Positions 25,823-35,491 of a stretch of 64,000 nucleotides of DNA are shown here, in pieces. Under the pieces are notes generated by a model that searched no databases, was not told the DNA's origin, and saw nothing but the letters and a program-made list of their open reading frames with translations. The translations under genes and the position numbers were made by a program. Source of the stretch: Lachnospiraceae bacterium (GTDB lineage: Bacteria > Bacillota > Clostridia > Lachnospirales > Lachnospiraceae). Location of the stretch: contig CAJTCV010000019.1 of NCBI GenBank assembly GCA_910574805.1, positions 19,700 to 83,699 of the forward strand. Direction: 5' to 3'. The number at the start of each line of letters is the position of its first letter. Positions within the stretch are counted from its first letter, which is position 1.

Positions 25823-28800
25823 ATGTATTTAAAATGTATAGAAGTGCAGGGATTCAAATCCTTTGCCAACAAGATCATATTTGATTTTCACAACGGCATT
25901 ACGGGAATCGTGGGGCCCAACGGCTCCGGCAAGAGCAACGTAGCGGATGCGGTGCGCTGGGTGCTGGGAGAACAGAGAGTCAGACAGCTCCGGGGCGGCA
26001 CCATGCAGGACGTGATTTTCTCCGGTACGGAGAACCGGAAGCCATTGAGCTATGCGTACGTGGCCATCACCCTGGACAACCAGGATCACCAGCTTCCGGT
26101 GGCGTATGAGGAAGTCACAGTGGCGAGGAGGTTATATCGGTCCGGGGAAAGTGAATATCTTTTAAACGGGACTTCCTGCAGACTGAAGGATGTGCAGGAG
26201 CTGTTTTATGATACCGGTATCGGAAAAGAGGGCTATTCCATCATCGGTCAGGGACAGATCGACCGGATCCTGAGTACGAAGCCGGAGGAAGCCAGAGAGC
26301 TTTTTGACGAGGCCACCGGGATTGTGAAGTTCAAGAAACGCAAAAAGACGGCGGAGAAAAAGCTGGAGGATGAGAAGCAGAATCTTCTGCGCGTAAACGA
26401 TATCCTGACGGAGCTGGAGAAGCAGCTGGGCCCGCTGGAACGCCAGGCGGAGAAGGCAAGGGAATATCTGAAGAAAAAAGAGACATTAAAGAAAGTGGAG
26501 ATCCATATCTTTTTGATGGAGATGGAACAGATCCGGACGCAGTCTGAACAGCTGGCGAAGACCTGCGAGATCACCAAAGGAGATATGAAGGAGACGGCGC
26601 AGGCTTTTGAGAATACAAAGCTGGAGTATGAGCGGATCGAGAAGGAGCTGGAGGGGATCGACAGCCGGATCGATCAGGAAAAGGAAGCAGCTTCTGCGGG
26701 CAGGCTGAAAAAGCAGCAGATGAAGGGCCAGATCGCGGTCCTGAAGGAGCAGGCGCGCTCTGCGAAGGAGAGCAGCCGGCATTATCAGGAGCGGATGGAC
26801 AGTATCCAGAAGGAGCTTTCCTCCAGACAGGAGGAAGAAGCTGCAATCCTTCAGGAAAAGGAGGAGCTGGATCTTCAGCTTGCGCAGGCAGAGAAGGTGC
26901 AGGAGGCGGCAGAAGAGACACTGTCCGGTATCCGGCAGAGGATCCAGGACAGTCAGGCGAATATGGAGAACAGCAAGGGAGAGATCATTGCCCTTCTGAA
27001 CCAGCGTTCCTCCATTAAGGGAAAGGTTCAGCGCTACGATGCCATGACGGAACAGATCCAGATCCGGAAGGCGGAGGTGAACCAGAAGCTGATCCAGATG
27101 AAGAGTGCAGAGCTTGGACAGGATGAGCTTCTGAAGGAACAGGAAGAGGCACTGGCGAAGATCCGGCAGGAGCTTGCAGAGAAGACCGGGGAACAGGAGG
27201 AGACTGAGGCGAGGATCCAGAATCTTCAGCAGCAGATCACCATCTGCCGGAAACGTCTGGAGGACGGGCAGTCGGCCTATCACAGAGAGGCGTCCCGACT
27301 GGAATCCCTGCGGAATCTGGCGGAGCGCTACGACGGATACGGGAACAGCATCCGCCGGGTCATGGAGCGAAAAGACCAGGTGTCCGGCATCTGCGGCGTG
27401 GTCGCGGACCTGATCCAGACGGGAAAGCGTTATGAGACTGCCGTTGAGACTGCGCTGGGCGGCAGTATCCAGAATGTGGTAACGGAGGATGAAGAGACGG
27501 CCAAGGAGCTGATCGCTTATCTGAAGCAGAACCGGTTCGGCAGGGTGACTTTCCTGCCCCTTACGGCGGTGAAAGATCCTCAGAGATTTCAGAAGGAACA
27601 GGCGCTTCTGGAACCGGGAGTTATCGGTCTTGCGCATACGCTGGTGGAGACGGATGAGAGATACCGGAATATTATGGCGCAGCTTCTGGGCCGGACTCTG
27701 GTGGTGGATCATATTGATCACGCCGTTTCCATTCAGCGGAAATACCGCTACGGATTGCGGATCGTGACTCTGGAGGGAGAATGTCTGAATCCCGGCGGTT
27801 CCATGACAGGAGGCGCATTTAAAAACAGCAGCAGCCTCTTAAGCAGGAACCGGGAAATCGAGGAACTGAAAGGAAAGGTGGAGAAGTGCCGGCGGGACAT
27901 GGAGAATGTCCAGAAAAAGCTGGTGGATATCCAGAATGAGAGAAGCAGCTGTTATTCCAGACTGGATGCGGGAGCGGAAAAGCTGCAGGAGATCCGGGTC
28001 TTCGAGAATACGGCGCGTCTGAATGTGGAGCAGCTCAGAGACCAGAGACGGGCGGCAGGCGAAGACTTTCAGCAGTTTCAGAAGGAGTGCCTTGAGCTGG
28101 ACCGCCAGGCAGCCGAGATTCAGGAGATGAAAAAAGAGGGCCAGAAGGAGCTGAAGGATTCCGAAGCCATGGAGAAGGCGCATACCTTTGCGGTGGAGAC
28201 CTATCAGCAGCGGCTGGAAGAGGAACAGGCAGAAGAGGCCCGGGTCCAGAAGGATCTGGAAGCCTACCATCTGGATACGGCGTCCATCCGTCAGAAGACG
28301 GAATTTGCGGCGGCCAACCTGCAGAGGGTACTGGGTGAGCTGGGAAAGCTCCGAAATGAGGGAGAAGAACTGACCAGGAGTCAGGAACAGGCCCGGGAGG
28401 ATACCAGGAGCCGGGAAGCCGGGATGGAAGCGCTTCGGAAAGAGATGGAGGAAGCGGAGCAGTCCATCCTGAAGACGGAGGAGAGGATCCAGGCGCTTCA
28501 GGAGCAGAAGGAAAAGCAGTCAACATCGCATAAAAGCTTTTTCAGCAGGAGAGAAGAGCTTTCCTCCCGCATGAATGAACTGGACAAAGAGCTTTTCCGT
28601 CTGAACAGCCAGAAGGAAAAGCTGGATGAAACTTCAGAAAATCTCATGAACCATATGTGGGCAGAATATGAACTGACCTACAATGCGGCGCTTCCTCTCC
28701 GGAAGGATGGCTATGGAAATCTTCAGGAACTGAAGAAAAGCTGCAGCGGAGTAAAAGAAGAGATCAAAGGACTGGGCAATGTGAACGTCAATGCCATTGA

Positions 28801-29383
28801 AGACTATAAAGAGGTCTCGGAGCGGTTCACTTTCATGGACGGTCAGCGGAAGGATCTGCAGGAGGCGGAAGCAGCGCTCCGTCAGGTCATCGCAGAGCTG
28901 GACAGCGGCATGAAGAAGCAGTTCCGGGATCAGTTCCTGCTGATTCAGAAGGAATTTGACAAGGCTTTTAAGGAGCTGTTCGGAGGCGGCCGGGGCACGC
29001 TGGAGCTGATCGATGAGGAGGATGTGCTGGAGACGGGCATCCGGATCATCTCCCAGCCGCCGGGCAAGAAGCTGCAGAACATGATGCAGCTCTCCGGCGG
29101 AGAGAAGGCATTGACCGCCATCGCCCTGTTGTTCGCCATACAGAATCTGAAGCCATCGCCTTTTTGTCTCCTGGATGAGATTGAGGCGGCGCTGGATGAT
29201 TCCAATGTGGTTCGTTTTGCAAAATATCTACATAAACTGACAAAATATACACAGTTCATCGTGATCACCCACAGGCGGGGCACGATGAACGCTGCCGACC
29301 GGCTGTATGGCATTACCATGCAGGAAAAGGGCGTATCCACCCTGGTGTCGGTGAATCTGATCGAAAACGATCTGGATAAATAA
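25823..29383 (+). CDS. smc: Chromosome segregation ATPase SMC
   Basis: An 1186-residue SMC protein: N-terminal Walker [10 protein letters not shown] near residues 31-39, a long Glu/Lys/Gln-rich coiled coil, a hinge domain at about 500-660 ([20 protein letters not shown]), a second coiled coil, and the C-terminal signature [15 protein letters not shown] with Walker [13 protein letters not shown] near residue 1090-1120. It forms the condensin core that organises the chromosome. It starts 21 bases after rnc. The length is standard and no interruption is seen. Confidence 0.97.
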   Translation: MYLKCIEVQGFKSFANKIIFDFHNGITGIVGPNGSGKSNVADAVRWVLGEQRVRQLRGGTMQDVIFSGTENRKPLSYAYVAITLDNQDHQLPVAYEEVTVARRLYRSGESEYLLNGTSCRLKDVQELFYDTGIGKEGYSIIGQGQIDRILSTKPEEARELFDEATGIVKFKKRKKTAEKKLEDEKQNLLRVNDILTELEKQLGPLERQAEKAREYLKKKETLKKVEIHIFLMEMEQIRTQSEQLAKTCEITKGDMKETAQAFENTKLEYERIEKELEGIDSRIDQEKEAASAGRLKKQQMKGQIAVLKEQARSAKESSRHYQERMDSIQKELSSRQEEEAAILQEKEELDLQLAQAEKVQEAAEETLSGIRQRIQDSQANMENSKGEIIALLNQRSSIKGKVQRYDAMTEQIQIRKAEVNQKLIQMKSAELGQDELLKEQEEALAKIRQELAEKTGEQEETEARIQNLQQQITICRKRLEDGQSAYHREASRLESLRNLAERYDGYGNSIRRVMERKDQVSGICGVVADLIQTGKRYETAVETALGGSIQNVVTEDEETAKELIAYLKQNRFGRVTFLPLTAVKDPQRFQKEQALLEPGVIGLAHTLVETDERYRNIMAQLLGRTLVVDHIDHAVSIQRKYRYGLRIVTLEGECLNPGGSMTGGAFKNSSSLLSRNREIEELKGKVEKCRRDMENVQKKLVDIQNERSSCYSRLDAGAEKLQEIRVFENTARLNVEQLRDQRRAAGEDFQQFQKECLELDRQAAEIQEMKKEGQKELKDSEAMEKAHTFAVETYQQRLEEEQAEEARVQKDLEAYHLDTASIRQKTEFAAANLQRVLGELGKLRNEGEELTRSQEQAREDTRSREAGMEALRKEMEEAEQSILKTEERIQALQEQKEKQSTSHKSFFSRREELSSRMNELDKELFRLNSQKEKLDETSENLMNHMWAEYELTYNAALPLRKDGYGNLQELKKSCSGVKEEIKGLGNVNVNAIEDYKEVSERFTFMDGQRKDLQEAEAALRQVIAELDSGMKKQFRDQFLLIQKEFDKAFKELFGGGRGTLELIDEEDVLETGIRIISQPPGKKLQNMMQLSGGEKALTAIALLFAIQNLKPSPFCLLDEIEAALDDSNVVRFAKYLHKLTKYTQFIVITHRRGTMNAADRLYGITMQEKGVSTLVSVNLIENDLDK

Positions 29384-29405
29384 ACCGGGAGGTGCAGTTT
29401 TAGCT

Positions 29406-30344
29406 ATGGCAGAGGAGAAAAAAGGATTTTTCAGACGTCTGGCCGAAGGCCTGTCCAAAACCAGGGATAATATCGTATCCGGTATGGATGCTATATTTAA
29501 CGGGTTTTCGGATATTGATGAAGATTTTTATGATGAGATTGAGGAGACGCTGATCATGGGCGATATCGGGATCAATGCCACCACTTCCATCATCGACAAT
29601 CTGAAGAAAAAAGTGAAGGAGCAGCATATCAAGAGACCGGAGGAATGCCGGGAGCTCCTGATCAACAGCATCCGGGAACAGATGCAGGTGGGAGAGACCG
29701 CCTATGAATTCGAGAACCGGACGTCGGTCGTACTGGTCATCGGCGTCAACGGAGTGGGCAAGACCACATCCGTTGGGAAGCTGGCCGGCAAGCTGAAGGA
29801 CCAGGGACGCCGGGTGATCCTGGCGGCGGCGGATACGTTCCGGGCGGCTGCCGGCGAGCAGCTCACAGAGTGGGCAAACCGCGCCGGTGTGGAGATCATC
29901 GGCGGCGGGGAGGGCGCAGATCCGGCTTCCGTGGTGTATGATGCGGTATGTGCAGCCAAAGCGAGAAAGGCAGATGTACTTTTGATCGATACGGCGGGCA
30001 GACTCCATAACAAACGGAATCTGATGGAGGAGCTTCGGAAGATCAACCGGATCATCGAAAGAGAATATCCGGATGCCTACCGGGAGACACTGGTGGTGCT
30101 GGACGGGACCACCGGGCAGAACGCCATGGAGCAGGCGAGACAGTTCGGGGAGGCAGCGGATCTGACCGGAATCATCCTCACCAAGCTGGACGGGACGGCA
30201 AAGGGAGGGATCGCAGTGGCGATCCAGTCGGAACTGAATGTGCCGGTGAAATATATCGGAGTCGGAGAGCATATCGACGACCTCCAGAAATTTGACGCAG
30301 ATGCATTTGTAAATGCACTGTTTCTGACGGGATCCCGGGCATAG
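29406..30344 (+). CDS. ftsY: Signal recognition particle receptor FtsY
   Basis: A 312-residue SRP GTPase: N-terminal four-helix N domain (FFRRLAEGLSKTRDNIV), then the G domain with GVNGVGKTTSVGKLA near residue 113, DTFRAAAGEQL, DTAGRLHNKRNLMEEL and TKLDGTAKGG. It docks ribosome-SRP complexes at the membrane. The long acidic A domain of E. coli FtsY is absent, as usual in Firmicutes. It follows smc by 22 bases and closes the conserved block. Confidence 0.96.
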   Translation: MAEEKKGFFRRLAEGLSKTRDNIVSGMDAIFNGFSDIDEDFYDEIEETLIMGDIGINATTSIIDNLKKKVKEQHIKRPEECRELLINSIREQMQVGETAYEFENRTSVVLVIGVNGVGKTTSVGKLAGKLKDQGRRVILAAADTFRAAAGEQLTEWANRAGVEIIGGGEGADPASVVYDAVCAAKARKADVLLIDTAGRLHNKRNLMEELRKINRIIEREYPDAYRETLVVLDGTTGQNAMEQARQFGEAADLTGIILTKLDGTAKGGIAVAIQSELNVPVKYIGVGEHIDDLQKFDADAFVNALFLTGSRA

Positions 30345-30389
30345 GGCGGCAGGATCTTTATATGATATGACAGAAGGAGATACGAGAAG

Positions 30390-31601
30390 ATGATGACGTT
30401 GGAAAAATTTGAAGAGGCGTGCGAGATCGTCGGAAGGGTGACGACAGGGACACACCTGATGTACAGCCAGTATTTCAGCGAGGCATCCGGCAACAAGGTA
30501 TACCTGAAGCCGGAGAACATGCAGAAGACCGGAGCTTTTAAGATCCGGGGGGCGTACTATAAGATCAGTACCCTGTCGGAGGAGGAGAGAGCGAAGGGAC
30601 TCATCACCGCATCCGCAGGGAACCATGCCCAGGGCGTGGCGTATGCGGCGAGGGAATATGGCTGCAAGGCAGTTATCGTAATGCCCACGACGACCCCGCT
30701 TATCAAGGTGAACCACACAAAAGAATACGGAGCGGAGGTGGTTCTGCACGGAAATGACTATGATGAGGCCTGCGCCCATGCGTATGAGCTGTCAGAAGAG
30801 CATGGATATACCTTCATTCATCCTTTCGACGATCTGGATGTAGCCACCGGGCAGGGTACGATCTCCATGGAGATTTTCAAGGAGCTGCCGCTGGTAGACT
30901 ATATTCTGGTGCCCATCGGAGGCGGCGGACTGGCTGCAGGCGTGGCGACACTGGCAAAATATCTGAATCCAAAGATCAAGGTGGTAGGTGTGGAGCCTGC
31001 GGGCGCCAACTGTATGGAGCAGTCTCTGGAAAAAGGAGAGGTTATCTGCCTTCCCAGCAGCAATACCATTGCAGACGGTACTGCCGTGCGGCAGCCGGGA
31101 AAGACGATCTTTCCCTATATTCAGGAAAACATTGACCATGTAATCTCAGTGCCGGATGACGAGCTGATCGTGGCATTTCTGGATATGGTGGAGAACCACA
31201 AGATGATCGTGGAGAACTCGGGGCTTTTGAGTGTGGCGGCTCTGAAGCGGCTGGATGCGAAGAACAAAAAGGTCGTATGCATCCTGAGCGGCGGAAATAT
31301 GGACATTATCACCATGTCTTCAGTGGTGCAGCACGGACTGATACAGAGAGACCGGATCTTTACCGTGTCCGTGCTTCTGCCGGATAAGCCGGGCGAGCTG
31401 GTCCATGTGGCGTCTCTGATCGCCGGACAGCAGGGTAACGTGATCCGTCTGGATCACAATCAGTTCGTCAGTACCAACCGGAATGCGGCTGTGGAGCTGA
31501 AGATCACCATGGAGGCGTTCGGAACCGAACATAAGGAACGGATCATCCGGGAGCTGGAAGGAAGCGGATACCGGCCCCGTCTGATTCGGGCAAATCCGTG
31601 A
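30390..31601 (+). CDS. ilvA: Threonine ammonia-lyase (threonine dehydratase) with ACT domain
   Basis: A 403-residue PLP enzyme: the PLP-binding Lys in KTGAFKIRGAYYK near residue 50, the SAGNHAQGVAYAA loop, and the phosphate cradle PIGGGGLAAGVA. The last 75 residues form one ACT-like domain (VSVLLPDKPGELVHVASLI). It deaminates threonine to 2-oxobutyrate for isoleucine synthesis or energy. This size and single ACT domain match the short form found in clostridia, so tdcB would also be a fair name. A homoserine dehydrogenase gene, which feeds threonine synthesis, is two genes downstream. Confidence 0.9.
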   Translation: MMTLEKFEEACEIVGRVTTGTHLMYSQYFSEASGNKVYLKPENMQKTGAFKIRGAYYKISTLSEEERAKGLITASAGNHAQGVAYAAREYGCKAVIVMPTTTPLIKVNHTKEYGAEVVLHGNDYDEACAHAYELSEEHGYTFIHPFDDLDVATGQGTISMEIFKELPLVDYILVPIGGGGLAAGVATLAKYLNPKIKVVGVEPAGANCMEQSLEKGEVICLPSSNTIADGTAVRQPGKTIFPYIQENIDHVISVPDDELIVAFLDMVENHKMIVENSGLLSVAALKRLDAKNKKVVCILSGGNMDIITMSSVVQHGLIQRDRIFTVSVLLPDKPGELVHVASLIAGQQGNVIRLDHNQFVSTNRNAAVELKITMEAFGTEHKERIIRELEGSGYRPRLIRANP

Positions 31602-31675
31602 TCCCGTTCTGCCGTGCAGGAAGGTGCGGAGAAAACAACATAAAGCAACAGAAAAAAATACAAGGAGGTAACGAG

Positions 31676-32089
31676 ATGAAAAGCAGAGTAGAGGATGCCG
31701 CTGAGAGACATCAGAAAGGATACAACTGTTCGCAGGCAGTCGTATGTACGTATTGTGATCTTCTGGGTCTGGAGGAAGAAGCAGCCTTCCGCATGAGCGA
31801 AGGGTTCGGAGCCGGCATGGGTGACATGGAGAACACCTGCGGCGCGCTGTCAGGCGCTGTGATGCTGGTGGGTCTTAAGAACAGCGACGGGAATCTGAAG
31901 GAGCCGAAGACGAAAGGCCGGACCTATCAAGTCTCCAAAGAGCTGAAGAAGCGCTTTCAGGAAAAGTGCGGTTCTGTGGTCTGTAAGGAGATCAAGGGGA
32001 TCGATACCGGAACGCCGAAGTATGGCTGCCGGGATTGTGTCCGGGCTGCAGCAGCCATTGCAGAGGATGTATTGTTTGGAGAAGAATGA
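31676..32089 (+). CDS. C_GCAxxG_C_C family redox-type protein
   Basis: A 137-residue protein with the family pattern: YNCSQAVV near the start, FGAGMGDMENTCGALSGAV (the CGAxxG core) and later single cysteines CGSVVCKEI and YGCRDCVRAA. Members are small Cys-rich proteins of uncertain function, suspected of metal or redox roles; the name is descriptive only. AAGGAGG precedes ATG 31676. Its stop overlaps the homoserine dehydrogenase start (ATGATGA), so the two genes are coupled. Confidence 0.85.
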   Translation: MKSRVEDAAERHQKGYNCSQAVVCTYCDLLGLEEEAAFRMSEGFGAGMGDMENTCGALSGAVMLVGLKNSDGNLKEPKTKGRTYQVSKELKKRFQEKCGSVVCKEIKGIDTGTPKYGCRDCVRAAAAIAEDVLFGEE

Positions 32090-33405
32090 TGAGCAGCAGA
32101 TATGAGAAGATCAGTGCAGCGCTTCTGGGTGCGGGGACGGTAGGCGGCGGAGTCTACCGGCTCCTTAAGAAGAGAAAGGACGAGATGCCGTTCAAGATCC
32201 AGGCGGAGCTTGAGATCAGCAGGGTACTGGTAAGGAATCCTGGAAAGAAACGGGAGGGGATCCCTCAGGAAATACTGACGGACGACTGGGAGGGCATCCT
32301 GAAGGATCCAAAGATCCGGATCGTGATTGAACTCATGGGCGGGATCGAGCCGGCGCGTACGTATATTCTGCAGGCGCTGGAGGCGGGAAAGCATGTGGTG
32401 ACCGCCAACAAGGACCTGATGGCAGCGCATGGAAGAGAGCTGATGGACGCGGCGCAGAGGCATCACTGCGACCTGCAGTTTGAAGCAGCGGTGGGCGGCG
32501 GGATTCCCATCATCCGTCCGCTGAAGGAATGCCTGGCGGGAAATGAGATCACGGAGGTCATGGGGATCGTCAACGGGACGACCAATTATATCCTGACGCG
32601 CATGACGGAAGACGGTATGGATTTTGCAGAGGCGCTGAAGAAAGCGCAGGAGCTTGGATTTGCAGAGGCGGACCCGACCTCGGATATCGAGGGACTGGAT
32701 GCGGGACGCAAGATGGCGATCCTTGCTTCCATTGCCTTCCACTCCCGCGTGACCTTTCAGGATGTGGATGTGAAAGGGATCACGAAGATCACGGCAAAGG
32801 ATATCCAGTATGCAAAGGAATTCGGCTATACTCTGAAGCTTCTGGGCGTGGCCCGCAACACGGACGGGGAGATGGAGGTGGGGGTATTTCCCATGATGAT
32901 TCCGTCCAGCCATCCTCTGGCGCACGTGAAGGACGCGTTCAACGCAGTATTCGTTCACGGAGATGCGGTGGACGATGCCATGTTCCAGGGGAAGGGAGCC
33001 GGTGAGATGCCCACGGCCAGCGCGGTCATGGGCGACCTTATCGCCGTTGCCAGAAACATGCAGTATGGATGCTGCGGAAGGATCGGCTGCAGCTGCTACC
33101 GGGATCTTCCCATGAAGGCCTCCGGAGAATCCAGGCACCGGTATTTCCTGCGTCTGATCGTGGAGGACCGCACCGGTATCCTGGCGGGGGTCGCCGGCGT
33201 GCTGGGCAACAACAATGTGAGTATCAATCAGGTCATCCAGAAGCCGGCCGTGGGCGGCGTGGCGGAGCTGGTAGTCATTACGGACAAGGTGGAGAAGCGC
33301 CATCTGAAGGATGCTCTGGTGATCTTCGGGGAAATGTCCATGATCCGGGAAGTCGCTTCCGTGATCCGGGTATATTCTCAGCGGCAGGGCGATGACCTGC
33401 TCTGA
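32089..33405 (+). CDS. hom: Homoserine dehydrogenase
   Basis: About 438 residues. An N-terminal Rossmann domain (AALLGAGTVGGGVYRLL), then TANKDLMAAHG, the catalytic domain with FEAAVGGGIPIIRPL, NGTTNYILTRM and EADPTSDIEGLDAG, and a C-terminal ACT domain (YFLRLIVEDRTGILAGVAGVL). It reduces aspartate semialdehyde to homoserine for threonine and methionine. Start may be ATG 32086 or 32089; both overlap the upstream stop. The ACT domain suggests feedback control by an amino acid, usually threonine. Confidence 0.94.
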   Translation: MSSRYEKISAALLGAGTVGGGVYRLLKKRKDEMPFKIQAELEISRVLVRNPGKKREGIPQEILTDDWEGILKDPKIRIVIELMGGIEPARTYILQALEAGKHVVTANKDLMAAHGRELMDAAQRHHCDLQFEAAVGGGIPIIRPLKECLAGNEITEVMGIVNGTTNYILTRMTEDGMDFAEALKKAQELGFAEADPTSDIEGLDAGRKMAILASIAFHSRVTFQDVDVKGITKITAKDIQYAKEFGYTLKLLGVARNTDGEMEVGVFPMMIPSSHPLAHVKDAFNAVFVHGDAVDDAMFQGKGAGEMPTASAVMGDLIAVARNMQYGCCGRIGCSCYRDLPMKASGESRHRYFLRLIVEDRTGILAGVAGVLGNNNVSINQVIQKPAVGGVAELVVITDKVEKRHLKDALVIFGEMSMIREVASVIRVYSQRQGDDLL

Positions 33406-33563
33406 CGCGGACAGACAGCTTTTGAATGGCAGATTCTGGATATTCCGGAAAAAACTGCTGACGGGCGCAGTGCAGAGATTCTGTACAGGTGCCTGAAATT
33501 TCCTGTGGACGGTTCTTACAGATGGGCACACTTATATTGTGTAACTCAGAAAGGAGAGAGCCA

Positions 33564-33875
33564 ATGGAAATCAGGAAGATTACCGGAGACAATTTTCAGA
33601 CTGAAGTGACAGAGGCAGGCGGTCCGGTTCTTGTGGACTTTTATGCGGACTGGTGCGGCCCCTGTAAAGCACAGCACCCGGTTCTTGTTCAGGCGGCAGA
33701 GGAAGCGTGCGATGTGAAATTCTGCAAGGTCAATATTGATGATGACCCGCAGCTTGCCGAACGGTTCGGCGTGACGCATGTTCCCACCATGCTCCTGATG
33801 AACGGGGAGAAGATATATAAGACCATTAACGGGTTTCATCCGCTGGAAGAGATATTGGAGTATCTGGAAATGTAA
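33564..33875 (+). CDS. Thioredoxin
   Basis: A 103-residue thioredoxin fold with the active site DWCGPCK near residue 30, the cis-Pro loop HVPTM and the usual C-terminal helix. It reduces protein disulfides. AAGGAGAG precedes ATG 33564. The gene has its own terminator at 33894-33930 and probably a promoter in the 158-base gap after hom, where I see no gene. The Cys-rich neighbours in this window would fit a thiol-redox role but do not prove one. Confidence 0.92.
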   Translation: MEIRKITGDNFQTEVTEAGGPVLVDFYADWCGPCKAQHPVLVQAAEEACDVKFCKVNIDDDPQLAERFGVTHVPTMLLMNGEKIYKTINGFHPLEEILEYLEM

Positions 33876-33893
33876 CAGCGGACAGGAGGAAAT

Positions 33894-33930
33894 GGCTGCC
33901 CCGGCTGTCGCGCCGGCGGCAGCCGTTTTT
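33894..33930 (+). terminator. Rho-independent terminator after the thioredoxin gene
   Basis: A GC-rich hairpin GGCTGCC-CCGGC / GCCGG-GGCAGCC with a TGTCGC loop, followed by GTTTTT. It overlaps an ATG at 33892 that would otherwise extend the next gene, which argues for that gene's TTG start at 33976. Confidence 0.85.
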
Positions 33931-33975
33931 CCTGTCCTGCGGAAAAGGAAAGATCAGAAAGGTACGGGATTTGTT

Positions 33976-34704
33976 TTGAAGCTTCAGAAACTGTTGAGCC
34001 TGACGAGACAGGCGGTGGAACGATATGAGATGATCCGGGAAGGGGACCGGATCGCCGTGGGGGTATCCGGCGGAAAGGACAGTCTGACGCTGCTTCTGGC
34101 ACTGGCAAAACTCAGGGAGTTTTATCCGAAGTCCTTTGAGCTCTGTGCAGTCTGCGTGGATCTGGGGTATGGAACGTTGGATGATACGTGCCTTCGCCGG
34201 TTCTGCAGGGAACTTGGCACAGAACTGTCTGTGGTACACACACAGATTGGACAGATTGTGATGGAAGAGCGGAAGGAGAAGAATCCCTGTGCGCTCTGCG
34301 CCAAAATGAGAAAGGGTGCGCTGGTCAAAGAAGCCCTTGGAATGGAATGCAGTAAGATTGCCTATGCTCACCATAAGGATGACTTTGTGGAGACGATGCT
34401 TCTGTCTCTGATCTTTCAGGGGCAGTTCTATGCATTTCCTCCGGTGACCTGGTTCGAGGATACGCGTCTTACGGTGGTGCGTCCTCTGATGCTGGTGGAA
34501 GAGGCGCAGGTGAGGGGCTTCTGCAGGCGGTATCAGATCCCGGTGATGAAGAGCGGCTGCCCCGTGGACGGGAAGACGAAGCGGGCGTACGTCAAAGAAC
34601 TTCTGGCACAGATCCAGAGGGCGCATCCGGGGGCGAAAGAACGTATGTTCCATGCCATTACAGAAGGAAACATTCCTGACTGGCCGAAGAATGGGGTTTT
34701 GTAA
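33976..34704 (+). CDS. TtcA-like ATP-pyrophosphatase (tRNA thiolation family)
   Basis: About 242 residues. PP-loop GVSGGKDSLTLL near residue 39, a CALCAKMRKGAL segment with the CxxC pair, and AYAHHKDDFVETMLLSL, as in TtcA and related tRNA-thiolating enzymes. Members adenylate a cytidine or uridine and transfer sulfur with an iron-sulfur cluster. The TTG start at 33976 gives LKLQKLLSLTRQAVERY, which matches the usual beginning of this family; the ATG at 33892 lies in the terminator hairpin of the previous gene. It is a short form, so the exact tRNA target is uncertain. Confidence 0.78.
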   Translation: MKLQKLLSLTRQAVERYEMIREGDRIAVGVSGGKDSLTLLLALAKLREFYPKSFELCAVCVDLGYGTLDDTCLRRFCRELGTELSVVHTQIGQIVMEERKEKNPCALCAKMRKGALVKEALGMECSKIAYAHHKDDFVETMLLSLIFQGQFYAFPPVTWFEDTRLTVVRPLMLVEEAQVRGFCRRYQIPVMKSGCPVDGKTKRAYVKELLAQIQRAHPGAKERMFHAITEGNIPDWPKNGVL

Positions 34705-34780
34705 GAAAATTGTAAGGTTTATTTCTTAAAAATGTCCGGTTTATCTGTTATGATGGGAATATCGGGGAGGGAGCAGAAGG

Positions 34781-35491
34781 ATGGAAAAAGAGAGACAGGT
34801 GATCCTGGTGGTGGATGATGACAGGGAGATCGTGAAGGTTCTCGGAAAACTTCTGGAACTGGAAGGCTATGAGGTGCATGCCGCCTGCAACGGTATGGAT
34901 GCGCTGGAAATCCTGACCGGAGAGAAGATCCATCTGATCATACTGGATGTGATGATGCCGAAGCTGGACGGGCTGTCTACTCTGATGGAGATCCGCAGGA
35001 GGCGGAACATCCCGGTCATCATGCTGTCCGCGAAGACAGAAGAGAGCGACAAGGTGCTGGGGCTCTCCATGGGAGCGGATGACTATGTATCCAAGCCCTT
35101 CCAGACTGCAGAGCTGATGGCGAGAGTCCGGTCTCAGCTGCGCAGGTATATGACGCTGGGAGATGTACAGAAGCAGGAGCATGCGGACCATGTGCTGACC
35201 ACCGGAGGGCTTTCTCTGGATCTGAACGGAAAGGAACTCCGGGTGGACGGAGAGAAGGTCCGGCTGACTGCCACGGAGTATAAGATCACGGAATTTCTCA
35301 TGCGGCATATGGGTCAGGTATTCTCCGCCGAAGAGATCTATTCCAGAGTCTGGAACGAAGACGCCTATGCAGTGGAAAATACCGTTATGGTACATATCCG
35401 GAGGATACGGGAGAAGATCGAGATCGACACGAAGAATCCCAAATATTTAAAGGTGGTGTGGGGCATTGGATACAAGATGGAGAAGATTTAG
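34781..35491 (+). CDS. OmpR-type response regulator
   Basis: A 236-residue regulator: receiver domain with VVDDDRE, phospho-acceptor Asp56 in IILDVMMP and KPFQTAEL, then a winged-helix DNA-binding domain (residues ~135-234) with VRLTATEYKITEFLM and ENTVMVHIRRIREKI. It overlaps the start of the sensor kinase gene by 26 bases. GGGAGG-rich sequence precedes the ATG. The 76-base gap upstream probably holds the promoter (TTGTAAGG about 34711, TATGAT at 34749). The pair resembles VanR/VanS-type envelope sensors in order and size, but the target is unknown. Confidence 0.92.
   Translation: MEKERQVILVVDDDREIVKVLGKLLELEGYEVHAACNGMDALEILTGEKIHLIILDVMMPKLDGLSTLMEIRRRRNIPVIMLSAKTEESDKVLGLSMGADDYVSKPFQTAELMARVRSQLRRYMTLGDVQKQEHADHVLTTGGLSLDLNGKELRVDGEKVRLTATEYKITEFLMRHMGQVFSAEEIYSRVWNEDAYAVENTVMVHIRRIREKIEIDTKNPKYLKVVWGIGYKMEKI

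Noticed and set aside
31957..33531. Long open frame on the minus strand opposite homoserine dehydrogenase.
   Set aside because: It is a mirror of the high-GC third positions of hom and has no ribosome site or recognisable domain; similar mirror frames lie opposite plsX, alaS, icd and smc.
33892..33975. Coding extension of the TtcA-like gene from ATG 33892.
   Set aside because: It overlaps a strong terminator hairpin with T run and adds only a low-complexity Ala/Pro stretch.
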